From: an uncultured Pelagibacteraceae bacterium | GTDB taxonomy: Bacteria > Pseudomonadota > Alphaproteobacteria > Pelagibacterales > Pelagibacteraceae | NCBI GenBank assembly: GCA_913045275.1 | Contig: CAJWPG010000006.1 | Span: 1-53,058 of the forward strand | Direction: 5' to 3' | Length of the DNA stretch: 53,058 nucleotides | In this document: piece by piece, positions 15,944-24,285 of the stretch | Layout of the letters: each line of letters starts with the position of its first letter | How positions within the stretch are numbered: position 1 is the first letter of the stretch | Notes under the pieces: model-generated | Seen by the model: the letters and a program-made list of their open reading frames with translations, nothing else | What the model was told of the DNA's origin: nothing | Databases searched by the model: none | Position numbers and translations under genes: made by a program

Positions 15944-16731
15944 TTAACCGTAATAAACATCTTATTATTATTGGCAAAACTTATGCATTTATTTTTATCT
16001 AAAATGATATTTTCCTTTGATTTTAACACAATGCCTTTAATACCCGCCTTTTTACAATCTTTTAATGTTTCCAAACCTACGGTCGGTAAATCTGCTCTAA
16101 GATCTTGTTTTTTCTTTGGAAATTTAACCAACATACCGCCAAAAATTTTTATTTTTTTTATTGTCTGAAGCATCTTTTTTGTTCCACTGGACGTTTCTTT
16201 ACCAATTACTTTGTTATTTCTCAAAACTATACCTTGTGTATGATTGAGTGTATTTAATTTATTTAAATAATTAATACCTTTTTTAATATCCAAAGTTTCA
16301 AATTTACTAGGTTTTAATTTCGCATAATTTCCTTTTGATAAAGTTAATTCAGGATTAAAAAAATTTAATTTTATAACCTTTATTTTATGTTCGGCTAAAA
16401 TCTTAATTAATTCTTTTAATATTGCTGCGTCACCTAATTTTGCAGCTTTTATAATTCTTGGAATGTAATAAATTCCTTTAAGATCAAGTTTAAGTGACGA
16501 AATTTTAGGTTTCTCAATTATTCCAGCAAATAATACTCTATTGCATTTTTTTTCTTTGATTATTTCAAGAATTTTTCCAAATTTTCCTATACTAATAAAA
16601 TAAGAATTTTTATCTTTTTTAAAATTATTATTTTTAGTTAAATCAATTATAAAATATTTTTTTTTCTTTTTTTTTATTTTTTTTAAAATTACTAAAGGTA
16701 AATTTTTACCACCTAGGAATAGTCCTATCAT
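15940..16731 (-). CDS. lpxI: UDP-2,3-diacylglucosamine diphosphatase LpxI
   Basis: LpxI hydrolyses UDP-2,3-diacylglucosamine to lipid X, replacing the LpxH used by gammaproteobacteria. The 263-residue protein starts MIGLFLGGKNLP and carries the DUF1009/LpxI features RVLFAGIIEKP, GDAAILKELIKIL, a QGIVLR segment near residue 165 and DLPTVGLETLKDCKKAGIKG near the C-terminus. Its place between lpxA and lpxB is diagnostic in alphaproteobacteria. A Lys-rich stretch (about residues 17-30) is encoded by consecutive homopolymer runs around 16659-16684. It overlaps lpxA and lpxB by 4 bp each. Confidence 0.93.
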   Translation of the reverse strand: MIGLFLGGKNLPLVILKKIKKKKKKYFIIDLTKNNNFKKDKNSYFISIGKFGKILEIIKEKKCNRVLFAGIIEKPKISSLKLDLKGIYYIPRIIKAAKLGDAAILKELIKILAEHKIKVIKLNFFNPELTLSKGNYAKLKPSKFETLDIKKGINYLNKLNTLNHTQGIVLRNNKVIGKETSSGTKKMLQTIKKIKIFGGMLVKFPKKKQDLRADLPTVGLETLKDCKKAGIKGIVLKSKENIILDKNKCISFANNNKMFITVK

Positions 16732-17513
16732 TTAATATTTTCTGGTACAGAAATAGGTCTTTTTTTATCACTATTAATAAAATTAATTATTTTACTAACA
16801 TATATATTTTTTTTAATTTCTTCATTTAAGTTTTCAATATTTTCTCTAAAGATGGCTGACTTAAATATTTCTTTAAAAGATTGATCCAATATTTTTATAT
16901 GTTCATTTGATATTTTTGCTCTTCTTAAACCAATTAAGTTTAAACCAACCAAATTATTTCTATTGCCTAATGAAAGTCCAAAAGGAATAATATCACTTAA
17001 AACTCCAGTCATTCCACCTACCATTGATAATTCGCCTATTCTTGAAAATTGGTGAATGGCACAACTTCCTCCTATTATTGCGTTATCCTCAATTCTAACA
17101 TGTCCTCCAACTTGGACATTATTTGCTAAAACTATATTATTTCCAACATGGCAATCATGAGCTATATGGGTATAAACCATAATCAAATTATTATTTCCTA
17201 TTTTTGTAATACCTCCGCCACCTTTTGTTCCCGGGTTTATATTTGAATATTCTCTAATTTTATTATTGTTACCAATAATTATAGAATTTTCTTCACCTTC
17301 ATACTTCAAATCTTGAGGGTCAGTTCCAATTGATGCAAATGGAAATATTTCATTTCCCGAACCAATATATGTGTTTCCAACTATATTTACATGAGAGTGT
17401 ATTTTTGTATTGTTTTCAATTTTTACATTTGGTCCAATAATTGAGTAAGGCCCTATTTCAACATTATCTGCTATTTTAGATGCTTCTGATATAATTGCTG
17501 TTTTGTGTATCAC
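16728..17513 (-). CDS. lpxA: UDP-N-acetylglucosamine acyltransferase
   Basis: LpxA transfers a hydroxyacyl chain from ACP to UDP-GlcNAc, the first step of lipid A synthesis. The 261-residue protein is a left-handed beta-helix of hexapeptide repeats with a C-terminal helical part. The catalytic histidine is His119 in THIAHDC, and GNRNNLVGLNLIGLRR is the conserved segment after the helix. The start codon is GTG (17511-17513); an in-frame stop just upstream excludes an earlier start. An AT-rich hairpin ends directly before this GTG. It lies 52 bp after fabZ and overlaps lpxI by 4 bp. Confidence 0.96.
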   Translation of the reverse strand: MIHKTAIISEASKIADNVEIGPYSIIGPNVKIENNTKIHSHVNIVGNTYIGSGNEIFPFASIGTDPQDLKYEGEENSIIIGNNNKIREYSNINPGTKGGGGITKIGNNNLIMVYTHIAHDCHVGNNIVLANNVQVGGHVRIEDNAIIGGSCAIHQFSRIGELSMVGGMTGVLSDIIPFGLSLGNRNNLVGLNLIGLRRAKISNEHIKILDQSFKEIFKSAIFRENIENLNEEIKKNIYVSKIINFINSDKKRPISVPENIK

Positions 17514-17548
17514 TAATTATAATTAACAAAAATTTTGAATTATAGTTA
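17514..17548 (-). promoter_or_regulatory. AT-rich inverted repeat abutting the lpxA GTG start
   Basis: TAATTATAATT (17514-17524) and AATTATAGTTA (17538-17548) pair over 10 of 11 positions. The loop contains a further self-complementary CAAAAATTTTG. In the mRNA the hairpin sits between fabZ and the lpxA GTG codon, touching the latter. It may influence lpxA translation relative to fabZ or be chance in AT-rich DNA. There is no uridine tract, so a terminator is unlikely. Confidence 0.35.
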
Positions 17549-17565
17549 TCAATAAATATTGCTAA

Positions 17566-18015
17566 TTATTTCCTATCAACGATTGTTGCTGCCCATTGAG
17601 CATCGGCCATTTTTTTTTCTCCTACAAATGCTTCACCTTTATATTTCCAAACTCTACCGTGAGATCTGACAGCTTCTATATACAGCTCTAATCTACAATT
17701 TGGTAAAACCGGATTTCTAAACTTAGCTTTTTCTATTGTCATTAAAAAAACTAACTTGTTTTCATATGTAGATTTGTCGATACCATTGGCTGTTAATGCA
17801 GCCGCAGCTTGACCAAAAGCTTCCACTATAAAAACACCTGGCATTACGGGTTCTCCTGGAAAATGACCTTGTACAAAAAAACTATCTTCTTTTACATTTA
17901 CAATAGCTGTTGCAGAATGTAGTTTTTTGATATTTATAAGTTCATCAATTAATAACATAGGTTCTCTATGTGGAAGTAATTCTTTAATTTGTTCTTTATT
18001 TAATTTATCATTCAT
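17566..18015 (-). CDS. fabZ: 3-hydroxyacyl-ACP dehydratase FabZ
   Basis: FabZ dehydrates 3-hydroxyacyl-ACP in fatty-acid elongation and competes with LpxA/LpxD for hydroxyacyl-ACP, which explains its conserved place among lpx genes. The 149-residue hotdog-fold protein starts with KELLPHREPMLLID and has the catalytic pair His51 in GHFPGEPVMPG and Glu65 in VEAFGQAAA. C-terminal strands (FRNPVLPNCRLEL, GRVWKYKGEAFV) match the family. It is 2 bp after lpxD. Confidence 0.96.
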   Translation of the reverse strand: MNDKLNKEQIKELLPHREPMLLIDELINIKKLHSATAIVNVKEDSFFVQGHFPGEPVMPGVFIVEAFGQAAAALTANGIDKSTYENKLVFLMTIEKAKFRNPVLPNCRLELYIEAVRSHGRVWKYKGEAFVGEKKMADAQWAATIVDRK

Positions 18016-18017
18016 AA

Positions 18018-19004
18018 TTATTTATTTTCCATTACAAATTTTTTAATATTTTTTGCAGGATATCCCATAACTTTTGTATTATCAGGTATATTTTTAATAA
18101 CTCCGCTACCACCACCGACTTTAACATTGTTGCCAATTTTTAAATGTCCTGATATGCCTGCTTGTCCACCTATCATAACATTATTGCCAATCGTTGAACT
18201 TCCTGCAAATCCAACCTGGCCTGTGATAATACAATTTTTCCCAATTTTCACGTTATGAGCTATATGAACTTGATTGTCTAAAAAAGAATTATTACCAATT
18301 ATTGTATTGGATAATGAGCCGCGGTCTATTGTATTATTACATCCTACTTCAACATTGTTTCCAATTACGACCATGCCAATATGCGGATATCGTATATTTT
18401 TATTTTTATTAGGAAAAAAACCAAATCCTTTTTTTCCAATAATAGCACCATCAAGTATAGATACATTGTTGCCTATTAATGTTTTTTTTATTATAACGTT
18501 AGATCCAATAATGCAATCGTTTCCAATTCTTACATTGCTTTCAATTATTGAATTATGACCAACTGTAGAATTCTTTCCTATTTTAACATTTTCTCCCAAT
18601 ACTACATTTGATCCAAATTTAACATTTTTATATATATTTTTTTTATCAATATTAATGTATTTATTTTCAAATTGATCATTAAGAGAATTTGGATAAAAAA
18701 ATTCTGTTATTTTAGCTACACTTATCAATACATTATCAACTATAAGTTTTGATTTAAGTTTTGGGAGAAGATGAGATAGTTGCGAAGTTGTTATTATGAA
18801 ATTTGACTTAGTAACTTTTAATAAATCTTTATACTTTGATGAGTGAAAAAACGTAATATCGTTTTTGTTTGCTTGATCCAAATTTTGAATATTGTTAATT
18901 AATACATTTTTATAAGTTTTTTTATTTTTTATATTTAAATATGTTAAAACTTCATGCAAATAAGTTTTTTTTCTTTTTTTAAAGAAAATATTTAAATACT
19001 TCAT
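18018..19004 (-). CDS. lpxD: UDP-3-O-(3-hydroxyacyl)glucosamine N-acyltransferase
   Basis: LpxD adds the second hydroxyacyl chain in lipid A synthesis. The 328-residue protein has an N-terminal uridine-binding domain (residues ~1-110), then hexapeptide repeats forming a left-handed beta-helix. The catalytic histidine is His250 in QVHIAHN. GFGFFPNKNKNIRYPHIG and the C-terminal GGSGVIKNIPDNTKVMGYPA are family signatures. The first 20 residues are very basic. It follows the ompH/skp gene by 1 bp, the standard bamA-skp-lpxD order. Confidence 0.96.
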   Translation of the reverse strand: MKYLNIFFKKRKKTYLHEVLTYLNIKNKKTYKNVLINNIQNLDQANKNDITFFHSSKYKDLLKVTKSNFIITTSQLSHLLPKLKSKLIVDNVLISVAKITEFFYPNSLNDQFENKYINIDKKNIYKNVKFGSNVVLGENVKIGKNSTVGHNSIIESNVRIGNDCIIGSNVIIKKTLIGNNVSILDGAIIGKKGFGFFPNKNKNIRYPHIGMVVIGNNVEVGCNNTIDRGSLSNTIIGNNSFLDNQVHIAHNVKIGKNCIITGQVGFAGSSTIGNNVMIGGQAGISGHLKIGNNVKVGGGSGVIKNIPDNTKVMGYPAKNIKKFVMENK

Positions 19005-19005
19005 G

Positions 19006-19518
19006 TCAAAAATCTATTTTGCTTAACTGACTATTTAGTAATTGCATAATCGAATTTGTAATATCTAAATTTTTTTTAGCTGTTATTATGCTTTTTTTTG
19101 GAAAAACTATAGTTATAGAATTATCTTCCAGATATTTTGAAATTATTGGGTTTAAAGTCTTCAATAATACTTTTGTATATTTTATTTTTTCTTTATCAAT
19201 CTCTTCTTTAAACAATAATTTTTTATTTCTATATTTTTTAATTTCACCTTTTAATATATTAACTTTTTTTTCAAATTCGTTTTTTTCAATTATATTTTTT
19301 TTTTTAATTATATCATTTTCTTTATCTGCCAACTGTTTTTCAATTAATTTAAGTTCATTATTTTTTTTTTCTTTAGTTCTTTGAATATGTTTAGAGATTG
19401 ATTGACCTGCTATAGAGTTGTTTAATATATAATCTATGTCAATATATGCTATTTTATTATCTGCATAGGAATTTTCAAAATTAAAAATAAAAATAAATAA
19501 TAATAATATTTTCTTCAT
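19006..19518 (-). CDS. Periplasmic chaperone of the OmpH/Skp family
   Basis: This 170-residue secreted protein has a cleavable-looking signal peptide (MKKILLLFIFIFNFENSYA), then KIAYIDIDYILNNS, the start typical of OmpH/Skp. A long Lys/Glu-rich helical region (about residues 45-115) would form the tentacle-like coiled coils. Skp holds unfolded outer-membrane proteins in the periplasm for delivery to BamA. Sequence conservation in this family is low, so the call relies on architecture plus position directly between bamA (1-bp gap) and lpxD. Confidence 0.85.
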   Translation of the reverse strand: MKKILLLFIFIFNFENSYADNKIAYIDIDYILNNSIAGQSISKHIQRTKEKKNNELKLIEKQLADKENDIIKKKNIIEKNEFEKKVNILKGEIKKYRNKKLLFKEEIDKEKIKYTKVLLKTLNPIISKYLEDNSITIVFPKKSIITAKKNLDITNSIMQLLNSQLSKIDF

Positions 19519-19519
19519 A

Positions 19520-21778
19520 TTAAAAAGATGTGCCTATCCGGAATCTAAATGATTCAGTTTCGTCCGATTCTGCATCACTAATTGGAATTGCGTATGAAAA
19601 AGATAAAGGGCCAACCACAGTATACCAATTCACAGAGATGCCTGTTGCTGAACGTATTTTATTTGAATCTAACGAACTATCATAATCTACATGCCACAAA
19701 TTTGCTGCATCAATAAATAAATTAAAATCCATATTTTCATTTGCATTAAATAGTTTAGGCAATGTGGTATTAAATGTAACTGCACTACCATAATTTCCAC
19801 CTATGTATTGTGTTCCATCTTTTGGGCCAATAGATCCTGATGCGAACCCTCTCAATCTATAAGCAGGTATATAAACTCTCTTAGAAACTCTAGCATTATC
19901 ATCTATTGAATTAACTGCTTTAAGGTATAATTTACCAGATAAAATTAAACTATCGTTAACAGAGTAATATTTGGATGCTGTTAATGAATTTTCAATAGTT
20001 AGATCTTCTGAATAAATTGGAAATGTTTGAGAAAATTTAGTTACGTACCCATCAGATGGCTGGAAATTTTGATCCAATTTATTTAATGTTATTGAATAAG
20101 ATATCAAATTTTCAAAATAGTCACCTTCTTGTTTTTTCTTTATTGAACTAGCTAAAGATGATGTTTCCAATTTTTCATAATAAGCAGATAGATTAAAGTT
20201 AAAAAACAAATCTTCATATTGTTCAAAACCTGTTCCTAATTTTAATCCAGTTCTGGTTGTTTTAAAACCGCTGCTTGTCATAAAATCTGCGGATGTACTT
20301 TCAATTGTTGTATTAATTGATCTATCCGTATTTCTGAAATTAGGATTAATTACACTAAATTTACCTTTAATTTCATCTTCCGAAAGAGTTAAATTTGTAT
20401 CTAATGTAATTCCTTTGCCTAAATAATTTTTTTCTTTTATACCGACTGTAATTGTTGAGCCGGCGGTTCCTGTGCCGGCACCAGCCATTATTTCTCCAGT
20501 TGCCTTTTCTTCAACGGTAATATTTATAATTTTAGTATTATTTATTGATTTCGAATTAATTACTTCAGAATTTACAGATTTAAATATTCCTTTGGATTTT
20601 ACTTCATTAATTGATTTATTGAATAATATATTATTAAAAGGATCTCCTTCATCTACGATGAATGTATTTCTAATGACTTTTTCTTCTGTAATAAAATTTC
20701 CGAAAATATTAATTCTATCGACATAATATTTTTCACTTTCGTTAAAAAATATATTTACATTAATTTTATTATCATTAACTATTTTTTCTTCATAATTGGC
20801 GTTTATAAAAACAAATTCTTTTTGTAAAGCTGCTTTATCAATTTCATTTATAATTTTTTTTATAGATTTTAATGAATATGCTTTTCCTTTTAATTCATTA
20901 AAAATTTCAAAAAAATTTGAAAAATTTTCTTTTTTATAATTATCAGAAACTTCAAGATTGATATTATTAAAATAATATTTTTTGCCAGAATCAATATTAA
21001 ATGTTAATACAAAATTATTACTATCAACAACTTTTGCTGAAGATGATTTAATCAATGCATTATAGTAACCTTTGTTCTTAAAATAATTTTTTAATAAATT
21101 GATATCTAATTTAATTCTATTTTCATTTAGATATTTATTAGAAGTTATAAATTTCCAAGGTCTATTTTCCTCAGAAACAATTATATTTCTTAATTTATTA
21201 TTTTTAAATATTTTATTTCCTATAAATTTAATTTCACTTATTTTTGCACGTTCTCCTAAATCAAAATTGTAAATTATATTAACAGAATTATTATTGTTAT
21301 CTTGAACTTGAGTTTCAATTTCTGCAAAGTAAAAACCGATATTTCTTACAATGTTTATTAAAGTATTTTTTTGATCACTAACTTTATTTTCTAAGTAAGG
21401 ATATTTTTCAATTTTTTTAGTTATCTTAGATATTACTTTAAGAATTGATTTATTTTTAATTCCATTTATTTTTACAGATTGTATTAAAGGATTTTCTATG
21501 ACATTAATCTTTAGATAACCATTATTAAAACTAATATTAATATCTTTAAAATAATCTGTATCAAATAATTTTTTAAAAATATTATTTAAATCATTTGAGT
21601 TAATATTGTCATTAACACCTAATTCAGAAAATAAAATCACAGTTTCTTTTGCCAAACGATCATTCCCTGAAACTTCAATTTTTTTTATTATTTCAGAAAA
21701 AACTAATTTTGTAGCTGCGAATACAATTAATAATGCAAGAAATATTATTTTTGTAAATAGTGAGTAATTAATTTTCAT
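19520..21778 (-). CDS. bamA: Outer membrane protein assembly factor BamA
   Basis: BamA is the core of the machine that inserts beta-barrel proteins into the outer membrane. The 752-residue protein has a signal peptide or anchor (FLALLIVFAATKLVFSE), POTRA repeats to about residue 420, and a 16-strand barrel. RLRGFASGSIGP is the conserved lid-loop motif (VRGF type). The protein ends FRFRIGTSF, an outer-membrane C-terminal signature with terminal Phe. It abuts dxr directly. The site-2 protease gene rseP, usually located between dxr and bamA, is missing from that place. Confidence 0.96.
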   Translation of the reverse strand: MKINYSLFTKIIFLALLIVFAATKLVFSEIIKKIEVSGNDRLAKETVILFSELGVNDNINSNDLNNIFKKLFDTDYFKDINISFNNGYLKINVIENPLIQSVKINGIKNKSILKVISKITKKIEKYPYLENKVSDQKNTLINIVRNIGFYFAEIETQVQDNNNNSVNIIYNFDLGERAKISEIKFIGNKIFKNNKLRNIIVSEENRPWKFITSNKYLNENRIKLDINLLKNYFKNKGYYNALIKSSSAKVVDSNNFVLTFNIDSGKKYYFNNINLEVSDNYKKENFSNFFEIFNELKGKAYSLKSIKKIINEIDKAALQKEFVFINANYEEKIVNDNKINVNIFFNESEKYYVDRINIFGNFITEEKVIRNTFIVDEGDPFNNILFNKSINEVKSKGIFKSVNSEVINSKSINNTKIINITVEEKATGEIMAGAGTGTAGSTITVGIKEKNYLGKGITLDTNLTLSEDEIKGKFSVINPNFRNTDRSINTTIESTSADFMTSSGFKTTRTGLKLGTGFEQYEDLFFNFNLSAYYEKLETSSLASSIKKKQEGDYFENLISYSITLNKLDQNFQPSDGYVTKFSQTFPIYSEDLTIENSLTASKYYSVNDSLILSGKLYLKAVNSIDDNARVSKRVYIPAYRLRGFASGSIGPKDGTQYIGGNYGSAVTFNTTLPKLFNANENMDFNLFIDAANLWHVDYDSSLDSNKIRSATGISVNWYTVVGPLSFSYAIPISDAESDETESFRFRIGTSF

Positions 21779-22948
21779 TTAATTTAATTTAATTTTGTTT
21801 AAATAATTAATAACCTTTTTTATCATAATTTTTATATCAATTATATTTTTGGGCTTTAATTTATAATATCTCGTAAAATAGGGGATTTTGATCAATTTCA
21901 TTAGGTTAACATTAAGAGAAAGATAATTAATATCTCCTCTTAAATATTTATCAACTAAAACATCATTAATGGATATTAATATAGTTTCAAAATAGCTTTG
22001 TTTATTTGGTACTTTATCTAATAATTTTACTACTGGGAATTTTTTAATATCAGGTTTGATAAAATTTAATCCATTCAGTTTTTCAAATTTTAAATTTCCA
22101 TCTTTATAATTAAAAACATCACTATTTATATACAGTGAATTTATTATTGGTACAGACATATTTGTATCATGTGCTAAAAATTTAACTAATCCATTTTTAA
22201 AATGAACAATTGCATGAATGTATGATTTTGGATGAATAATAATTTTAAATTTACTTATATCTAAATTAAAAATTTTCTTAGCTTCTAAAACTTCAAATAT
22301 TTTATTCATTAAAGTTGCTGAATCTATAGAAATTTTTTTTCCCATTTTCCAATTAGGATGTTTTAAAGCATATTTAGGTTTAATATTATTTATATGAGAT
22401 TTTTTTTTATTCAAAAAAGGTCCTCCTGATGCTGTAAGATATATTCGTTTTACATTCTCGATATTTTGATTTTTTAGAAGTGTCCAAATTGAAAAATGTT
22501 CAGAGTCAATTGGAATAAAATTAGTTTTATTTTTGCGTAAAGCTTTATCAATAAATTGCCATCCACAAATGATCGATTCTTTGTTTGCGATAGCTATAGT
22601 TTTACTAAATTTAATAGCTTCTATTGTCGGTTTTAATCCTGCCAAACCTGATATGGCACACATCGTATAATCAATTTTTTTCTTAAAAATTTTTTGTAAA
22701 TTATCCAGATTGTTATGAACTTTAATTTTACTATTTTTTAATCTTTTTTTTAACTTTAAGTAATGAGGTTCACTTGAAATAAGAATATTTTTAACTTTTA
22801 ATAACTTTACCTGATGCAATATTCTATTTATGTTTTTATTTGTAGTTAATAAAACAATTTCAAAATCATTTTGATTATTTTTAATTATATTAAAAGTAGT
22901 TTTTCCTATAGAACCAGTTGAACCTAATATTGCAATTTTTTTTTTCAT
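21779..22948 (-). CDS. dxr: 1-deoxy-D-xylulose 5-phosphate reductoisomerase
   Basis: Dxr makes 2-C-methyl-D-erythritol 4-phosphate in the MEP isoprenoid pathway. The 389-residue protein has the NADPH-binding start AILGSTGSIGKTTF, IANKES, the metal-binding PIDSEH, LTASGGPF, HPNWKMGKKISIDSATLMNK and the metal-ligand glutamate a few residues later. The segment usually reading LGxPDMRxPI is here LAHDTNMSVPI, a noticeable variant. It lies 9 bp after cdsA; isoprenoid precursors feed UppS two genes upstream. The family call is firm. Confidence 0.95.
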   Translation of the reverse strand: MKKKIAILGSTGSIGKTTFNIIKNNQNDFEIVLLTTNKNINRILHQVKLLKVKNILISSEPHYLKLKKRLKNSKIKVHNNLDNLQKIFKKKIDYTMCAISGLAGLKPTIEAIKFSKTIAIANKESIICGWQFIDKALRKNKTNFIPIDSEHFSIWTLLKNQNIENVKRIYLTASGGPFLNKKKSHINNIKPKYALKHPNWKMGKKISIDSATLMNKIFEVLEAKKIFNLDISKFKIIIHPKSYIHAIVHFKNGLVKFLAHDTNMSVPIINSLYINSDVFNYKDGNLKFEKLNGLNFIKPDIKKFPVVKLLDKVPNKQSYFETILISINDVLVDKYLRGDINYLSLNVNLMKLIKIPYFTRYYKLKPKNIIDIKIMIKKVINYLNKIKLN

Positions 22949-22957
22949 AAATCTAAA

Positions 22958-23608
22958 TTAGAAAATAAAATTTAAAAAAAAATAAGAAAAAGGTAAGGCA
23001 AACAACATGCCATCAGTTCTATCAAGTAAACCACCGTGACCAGGTAAAATAGATCCAGTATTTTTTACTTTTGACTTTCTTTTAAAAAAAGAAACTATAA
23101 AATCACCTATTTGACTAATAGTAGATATCAATAAAACCCAGAAAAATGTATCTTTTCCAAAAGTATGAAGATCGTTATCTATCAAAAATGAGTTTTGTAC
23201 AAAAAAATAAACTAAAATTATTGATAAGAAATATCCACCAATTGAGCCAGCATAAGTTTTGTTTGGACTTATTTTTTTATTTATTTTAGGTCCTTTAAAA
23301 ATTTTACCAAAGACATAACCTCCAATATCTGTTGAAACACATATTAAAATTGTAACTAAAAAAATAAAAAGTTCAGAATCGGTATTACCTCTAAATATAA
23401 TTGTTAAATAGATTGAAATTATCAAAAATATCAAGCCTGGAATTTGGTATGTTTTTTTTTTACTCAAGCTGTGCCACTCATATGCGGTAACAATAAAAAA
23501 AATTGCCATAAAAAATATAAAAAAAAATGAACCTTTAATAATAAAAAAAAGAGCTATTGGAATCAAAATTATTGAACTTAACATTCTTTTTGTAATTTCA
23601 GATCTCAT
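22958..23608 (-). CDS. cdsA: Phosphatidate cytidylyltransferase (short form, variant signature)
   Basis: CdsA makes CDP-diacylglycerol from phosphatidic acid and CTP in the inner membrane. The protein has 216 residues, shorter than the common 260-285. It has several hydrophobic helices and the C-terminal CDS signature with FFKRK, ILPGHGGLLDRTDG. In the signature the acidic residue of the usual KD-x-[GSA] element is Asn183 (codon AAT at 23060-23062), while Asp196 and Asp199 of DRxD are kept. It overlaps uppS by one base. No second cdsA is visible in the window, so this is presumably functional, but the substitution deserves checking. Confidence 0.9.
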   Translation of the reverse strand: MRSEITKRMLSSIILIPIALFFIIKGSFFFIFFMAIFFIVTAYEWHSLSKKKTYQIPGLIFLIISIYLTIIFRGNTDSELFIFLVTILICVSTDIGGYVFGKIFKGPKINKKISPNKTYAGSIGGYFLSIILVYFFVQNSFLIDNDLHTFGKDTFFWVLLISTISQIGDFIVSFFKRKSKVKNTGSILPGHGGLLDRTDGMLFALPFSYFFLNFIF

Positions 23609-24285
23609 TATATATTGCCAAAATTTCTTTTTATTTTTTTAAACTTATCTAGTACATTTTTATAATCTCTTTCATTAAAATCTGGCCACATTTTTTTAAC
23701 AAAAAATATTTCTGAATATGACAGTTGCCATAACAAAAAATTACTAAGTCTATTAGTATTTCCTGTCCTAATTAACAGATCTGGATTTGGAATTCCTTTT
23801 GTGTAAAGAGATTTTGTAACAGAACTTTTGTTAATTTTCATTTTTTTTTCTTTAATTTTTCGTATGGCGTTGACTAATTCATTTTTAGATCCGTAATTTA
23901 ATGCTAAAATTAATAATAATTTTTTATTTTTGTCAGATTTTTTTTGTGCAGATTTTAAACTACTTTGTATTTTTTTTGGAAATTTTTTTAAATCTCCTAT
24001 AATTTTTAATTTGACTCCATTTTTAACTAATTTCTCAATTTTTTCTTTTAGAAAAGATTCTAATAAATTTAACAAAAATTGAATTTCTAGTTTGGGTCTT
24101 TTCCAATTTTCAGTCGAGAAAGCGTATAAAGTTAAATATTTAATATTATTTTTTATCGATGATTTGATAATTTTTTCTACTTTTTTAAGTCCAGTTTTGT
24201 GACCTAAATTTCTTGATTTTTTATTTTTTAAACCCCATCTGCCGTTACCATCCATAATTATGGCTACATGCTTAGGTGAACTCAT
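23608..24285 (-). CDS. uppS: Undecaprenyl diphosphate synthase (isoprenyl transferase)
   Basis: UppS condenses isopentenyl diphosphate units onto farnesyl diphosphate to make the lipid carrier for peptidoglycan and LPS. The 225-residue cis-prenyltransferase has IIMDGNGRWG with the Mg ligand Asp12, GHKTG, YAFSTENWKRP, and RLSNFLLWQLSYSE with Glu192. The usual RT(S/G)GE segment is RTGNT here (residues 173-177), so the conserved Glu is replaced by Thr. It overlaps frr by 4 bp and cdsA by 1 bp. Confidence 0.94.
   Translation of the reverse strand: MSSPKHVAIIMDGNGRWGLKNKKSRNLGHKTGLKKVEKIIKSSIKNNIKYLTLYAFSTENWKRPKLEIQFLLNLLESFLKEKIEKLVKNGVKLKIIGDLKKFPKKIQSSLKSAQKKSDKNKKLLLILALNYGSKNELVNAIRKIKEKKMKINKSSVTKSLYTKGIPNPDLLIRTGNTNRLSNFLLWQLSYSEIFFVKKMWPDFNERDYKNVLDKFKKIKRNFGNI

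Noticed and set aside
20472-20726. 84-residue open frame on the plus strand inside bamA
   Set aside because: It is fully antisense to the bamA coding sequence, with no start signal or recognisable domain.
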